Assembly: GCA_040882505.1 (NCBI GenBank)
Contig: JBBEBE010000002.1
Location: 1 to 64,000, forward strand
DNA length: 64,000 bases
DNA from: JBBEBE01 sp040882505
GTDB taxonomy: Bacteria > Bacteroidota > Rhodothermia > Balneolales > Balneolaceae
Reading direction: 5' to 3'
The translations under genes and the position numbers were made by a program. The stretch's first letter is position 1, and each line of letters begins with the position of its first letter. The notes beneath the pieces were generated by a model. The model ran no database searches. It saw only the letters and a list, made by a program, of their open reading frames with translations, and had not been told where the DNA came from. Positions 60,549-64,000 of the stretch are shown here, one piece after another.

Positions 60549-61387
60549 GGCCGCTCTCGGACCGCCGGGAGATGGTGGAATCGCAGCACAAACGCCTGGA
60601 TACCACGGCGCAGTGCCGGCTGCTATCGGTGCCCCGATCGAGCTATTATTACAAACCGAAGGGGATCTCTGAGCAAGATCTACACATCATGCAGCGAATG
60701 GACCGCATGTACACCGAAGACCCGACCCGGGGGTCTCGTCGCTATCGACGGGACCTTCGTCTGGAGGGGATTCCCATCAGCCGGGAGAAGGTTCGCCGGC
60801 TGATGAAGATCATGCGGATCAAGACGATCTACTGCAAGCCGCGAACGACGGTGATCGATCCGGCCAGCTACAAGTATCCCTATCTGCTTCGAGGTCTGGA
60901 GATCAACTCCAGCAACCAGGTGTGGCAAATCGACATCAGCTATATTCCGTTGGCCAAGGGCTTTATGTATCTGGTGGCCATTATTGACGTTCACAGTCGG
61001 TATATCGTCGGCTGGGACATCTCCAACACGATGATGGCAGACTGGGTGGTTCAGACGCTCCAAACGGCCATCGAGGCCCACGGGGCGCCCGGGATCATCA
61101 ACAGCGATCAGGGGGTACAGTTTACCAGCCATGAGTATGTGGCCTATGTGAAGAGCTTGGACACGGTGCGGATCTCGATGGACGGCAAAGGCCGAGCCAC
61201 TGACAATGCCCACATTGAACGGTTCTTCCGTACCATCAAATACGACAAGATCTATCTGTACATCCCGGAGAATGGGCAGGAGCTCTACCGGCTGTGTCAG
61301 GAGTTCATTACGTTCTACAACCGAAGGCGAGGCCACTCCTCGATTGGAGATCTGCCTCCGGAACGGGTCTACCAGAACGCGGCATGA
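60545..61387 (+). CDS. IS3-family OrfB integrase-type transposase, copy 2
   Basis: The 280-residue product is identical to that of 51134-51976, with all three DDE residues (QIDISY, NSDQGV, HIERFF) present. Because this copy carries a plausible target duplication and an intact reading frame, it is the best candidate for the recently active one. Confidence 0.93.
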   Translation: MRPLSDRREMVESQHKRLDTTAQCRLLSVPRSSYYYKPKGISEQDLHIMQRMDRMYTEDPTRGSRRYRRDLRLEGIPISREKVRRLMKIMRIKTIYCKPRTTVIDPASYKYPYLLRGLEINSSNQVWQIDISYIPLAKGFMYLVAIIDVHSRYIVGWDISNTMMADWVVQTLQTAIEAHGAPGIINSDQGVQFTSHEYVAYVKSLDTVRISMDGKGRATDNAHIERFFRTIKYDKIYLYIPENGQELYRLCQEFITFYNRRRGHSSIGDLPPERVYQNAA

Positions 61388-61496
61388 GAAACCAAACGAT
61401 CCATCACAACATATCTGTCCAACGAACCTAGACCACTACAAACAGTCAACGTAAAAACCGAAAAGTAAGTAAATTACCTTCTACTTTAATAGACCT

Positions 61497-62546
61497 ATGA
61501 AAATACTTGTTACGGGATCAGCTGGTTTTATTGGATTTCATTTGGTTGATAATTTGATTAAGAGCGACCATGATGTTGTGGGGCTGGATCATCTCAATGA
61601 CTATTATGACATCAATATCAAAATAGATCGATTAAAGAGGCATGGAATAAGTACAGAAATCGTATCAGGAAGTAAATCCAAAAGTTCACGTCATACAAAC
61701 TATCAATTTGCAAGGATTGATCTACAAAATCGACCGGCTGTATTCAATCTATTCGAAGAAGAAAATTTTGATGTTGTTGTTAATCTTGCAGCACAGGCTG
61801 GGGTTAGGCACAGTTTAACCCATCCACAGGATTATATTGATTATAATATCACTGGTTTCCTTTCCATTTTGGAGGCTTGTCGTGCATATCCGGTCTCTCA
61901 TTTGATCTATGCGTCTTCAAGTTCTGTGTATGGTCTCAACACAAGAATGCCATTTTCGGTTAAACAAAATGTAGATCACCCGGTAAGCCTTTATGCTGCG
62001 ACCAAAAAAGCGAATGAGTTAATGGGGCATACTTATTCGCATCTTTTTGGAATCCCAACCACTGGGCTACGTTTTTTTACTGTCTATGGTCCGTGGGGTC
62101 GACCAGACATGGCTCTCTTTTTATTCGTTAAAGCGATGCTTGAAGGAGAGACCATTGATGTCTACAATTTCGGGAAGATGAAAAGAGATTTCACATATGT
62201 AACCGATATCACTGAAAGTATTGTACGATTGATTCCGAAACCACCGACAGGCAATCTTGACTGGGATAGTGATAATCCAGACCCATCATCTGCTCGTACA
62301 CCTTATCAACTTTTTAATATTGGTAATAACAATCCAGTGGCATTGATGGATTTTATTGCTGAGATAGAGGATCAGTTGGGAGTAAAGGCAAAGAAGAATT
62401 TGATGGAGATTCAACCTGGGGATGTACCAGCAACATGGGCGGATGTAAATGATCTTTTCGATTATATCGATTACAAGCCAAGTGTGGGGATTAAAGAGGG
62501 TGTAGCGGCTTTTGTTGAGTGGTATCGATCTTATTACAATGTTTAG
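61497..62546 (+). CDS. UDP-glucuronate 4-epimerase-like SDR enzyme
   Basis: The 349-residue NAD-dependent epimerase opens MKILVTGSAGFIGFHLVDNL and has HLNDYYDINIKIDRLKRHGI, a pattern typical of UDP-glucuronate 4-epimerases (LpsL/CapI). LAAQAGVRHSLTHPQDYIDY, the SSSSVYGLNTRMPFS block, the Tyr-x3-Lys pair in SLYAATKKANELM, and FFTVYGPWGRPDMALFLFVK complete the match. It would supply UDP-galacturonate from UDP-glucuronate. No UDP-glucose dehydrogenase is seen next to it, but the dehydrogenase at 15361 is in the same locus. It starts 57 bp after IS3 copy 2. Confidence 0.88.
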   Translation: MKILVTGSAGFIGFHLVDNLIKSDHDVVGLDHLNDYYDINIKIDRLKRHGISTEIVSGSKSKSSRHTNYQFARIDLQNRPAVFNLFEEENFDVVVNLAAQAGVRHSLTHPQDYIDYNITGFLSILEACRAYPVSHLIYASSSSVYGLNTRMPFSVKQNVDHPVSLYAATKKANELMGHTYSHLFGIPTTGLRFFTVYGPWGRPDMALFLFVKAMLEGETIDVYNFGKMKRDFTYVTDITESIVRLIPKPPTGNLDWDSDNPDPSSARTPYQLFNIGNNNPVALMDFIAEIEDQLGVKAKKNLMEIQPGDVPATWADVNDLFDYIDYKPSVGIKEGVAAFVEWYRSYYNV

Positions 62547-62637
62547 TTGTTTTTATGCACCCAGCGAAAGTGTGGAGCATTGATGATGAGAGAAAAGAAT
62601 TATATTTGCCCTCAAATCCGGATTAAAACTTATCATA

Positions 62638-64000
62638 ATGCACCTTCGCAAACATTGTGTCTACACAATTCCGATTATTGCGATTCTGATCACCTCATGC
62701 GCTTCTAGCAATCCGCAATTTATGATCAATAGTGAGGGGGATCTTCAACTTCTACTGAATAGCAATCAATCAGAAGGAAGTACACATATCGAAATCGTGG
62801 ATGAGGTATGGAAGGCCTCCGGCGTCACCATTCCCCGCGACGTAACCCTTAAAGTCTCCCGAGGTGCTCGACTGGTAGTGGAAGAGGGAGATACTCTGGT
62901 TTTCAATGGAGAGTTGATTGCCGGCAGTTATCCTGTCTTTGAAGGGGAAGGTGTTATGGTGGGTCGTCCATCAGTGACAGAGGTCCTTCCCCAATGGTTT
63001 GGCGCAGTCGGGGATGGGGAACATGACGATGCAGTGGCGATGCAGCGAGCTGCTGACTTGGCTGCACACTCTTCGGGAAAAACACTCTATGTGCCGGAAG
63101 GCACGTATCTCTTTGGCTCGGATATTGTCATCCGCTCGAATTTGGAGAACCACGGGTTGTGGGTAAAAGAGCTGGAGATTGATACGTCCCGAACTCGTTT
63201 CGACCTTTTTACCTACGTGGAAGCGCACTATCCGGTGAGTGACCCGACCATTACCTTCGCCTCGGATCACGAAGAAGTGCTATTGGATCCAACTCCTTTC
63301 ATCGGGCTTTCAGAGGGGGAGACGGTGCTCTCGGACTTTCGGGAGGTGGGAAGACTGGACGGAGAGGGTGCTATCGACCTGGAACAGGGCGGGACCCTTC
63401 GGCTCTACTCCAGTGATTTCTTCTCCTCGCGCAACAACGCCAAAGGCGATCAGTTCTACGAGCGCAATGATCTCTCCCGAATCGTGTCGGCCAGCGGTGA
63501 GCTCTACCCAGAATTGGCCTTCGATTACCCGGAACTTGAGAATATTCCCACCTGGCAAGAGGGGGTGGTCTACGAGAAGGGAGACTATGTAGCCCTGGAA
63601 GGAGAGATCTTCAAAGCGACATGGCCCAGTGGGTCGGGAACGCACTACGAACATGCCCATTTGGGTAAAGGGGAGGTGGGGTCGGTCCGACCCGACGGGT
63701 CGGGAATGAGTACGGTGCATCGATACGAATATGAGGACGGAACCGAGGACTCCATTGTGGTATGGCGAAAGGTGGTCATGGAAGCGGGATTTACTCCGCC
63801 CGACGTACCGGTTACTGTGGATGGGCTTCGTGTAGAGGTACAGCTCAAGAACAACGATGGAACCAACTACCGCTTGCACTCGAGTACCGTGAATGTCCGG
63901 AGAAGCAACATGACCTTTCGCGGGCTGCAGGTGAGCGTTCGTGACCGAGAGGCAACGGTCTCCAATCTGGTGAGTCTGCGCAATGTAGTCAACATCTCCT
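62638..64000 (+). CDS. lipoprotein with pectate-lyase-like beta-helix domain, cut by the window end
   Basis: The open frame runs from ATG 62638 to the last base without a stop, at least 454 residues. It starts with a short lipoprotein leader ending LITSCASSN, so Cys21 is the probable lipid attachment. At about residues 115-160 it has PQWFGAVGDGEHDDAVAMQR followed by LYVPEGTYLFGSDI, the Pectate_lyase_3 opening found in right-handed beta-helix enzymes acting on polysaccharides. The second half includes EGVVYEKGDYVALEGEIFKA, a carbohydrate-binding-like Trp/Tyr motif region. The first about 150 bases are AT-rich and the rest GC-rich. It could be a lyase or a structural beta-helix; the C-terminus is needed to tell. 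Confidence 0.75.
   Translation, partial: MHLRKHCVYTIPIIAILITSCASSNPQFMINSEGDLQLLLNSNQSEGSTHIEIVDEVWKASGVTIPRDVTLKVSRGARLVVEEGDTLVFNGELIAGSYPVFEGEGVMVGRPSVTEVLPQWFGAVGDGEHDDAVAMQRAADLAAHSSGKTLYVPEGTYLFGSDIVIRSNLENHGLWVKELEIDTSRTRFDLFTYVEAHYPVSDPTITFASDHEEVLLDPTPFIGLSEGETVLSDFREVGRLDGEGAIDLEQGGTLRLYSSDFFSSRNNAKGDQFYERNDLSRIVSASGELYPELAFDYPELENIPTWQEGVVYEKGDYVALEGEIFKATWPSGSGTHYEHAHLGKGEVGSVRPDGSGMSTVHRYEYEDGTEDSIVVWRKVVMEAGFTPPDVPVTVDGLRVEVQLKNNDGTNYRLHSSTVNVRRSNMTFRGLQVSVRDREATVSNLVSLRNVVNIS

Larger units (their letters stand above)
60211..61440 (+). mobile_element. complete 1,230-bp IS3-family insertion sequence, copy 2
   Basis: The element has the same length, genes and ends as 50800-52029. 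The only difference I noticed in the checked parts is one base near the right end (C at the position corresponding to 52017). It is flanked by AAC on both sides, consistent with a direct insertion into the 3' end of the glycosyltransferase gene. The next gene begins 57 bp after its right end. Confidence 0.94.

Overview
The window looks like a chromosomal segment of a Bacteroidota/Rhodothermota-type bacterium, with Balneolales relatives the most likely by inference. The main evidence is a PorD-type (DUF4835) component of the type IX secretion system plus two secreted proteins that end in a type IX C-terminal sorting domain. Many genes start on GTG or TTG and overlap the previous stop. Most of the window is GC-rich, but about 42.3-62.6 kb is visibly AT-rich, which suggests later acquisition.

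Layout. Positions 1-8.6 kb hold tandem intergenic repeats, a helix-turn-helix protein, a RelE/HigA-like toxin-antitoxin pair, a Fur-family regulator, a small membrane protein, a cysteine desulfurase, phosphoglycerate kinase, a 1.3 kb gene-free repeat region framed by a 59-bp inverted repeat, and a YaiO-type outer-membrane protein. Positions 8.8-15.2 kb hold a helix-hairpin-helix surface protein, PorD, and a 925-residue cohesin/dockerin-like protein with a sorting domain.

From 15.3 kb to the right edge the window is a large exopolysaccharide/capsule locus. It has a UDP-sugar dehydrogenase, two Wzz + ABC-exporter pairs (16.9 and 39.3 kb), an O-antigen ligase/polymerase-like protein, a WecG/TagA transferase, an initiating sugar-phosphate transferase, about ten glycosyltransferases, a plant-like GDP-mannose 3,5-epimerase, two Wzi-like outer-membrane proteins around an InlB-repeat lipoprotein, a CysQ-like phosphatase, and a GH88 hydrolase with an alginate-lyase-family enzyme. 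A compact operon at 42.3-49.3 kb (RmlB, RmlA, VioA-like aminotransferase, ATP-grasp ligase, pyruvyltransferase-like protein, formyltransferase-like protein, GT2) predicts a dTDP-4-amino-4,6-dideoxyhexose that is further decorated.

Positions 49.4-61.4 kb are an insertion-sequence-rich zone: an IS4-family element with a perfect 9-bp target duplication, two apparently identical 1,230-bp IS3-family copies, nested fragments of at least four other elements, and two solitary right ends of the same IS3 element lying between AT-rich glycosyltransferase genes. A UDP-glucuronate epimerase-like gene and a beta-helix lipoprotein cut by the window edge close the segment.

Together the genes read as nucleotide-sugar synthesis, lipid-linked assembly, ABC-type flipping, Wzz length control and outer-membrane attachment or trimming of a surface polysaccharide. 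No Wza-type export channel, tRNA, rRNA or CRISPR array was recognised. All family calls are from reading motifs by eye; no database search was run.
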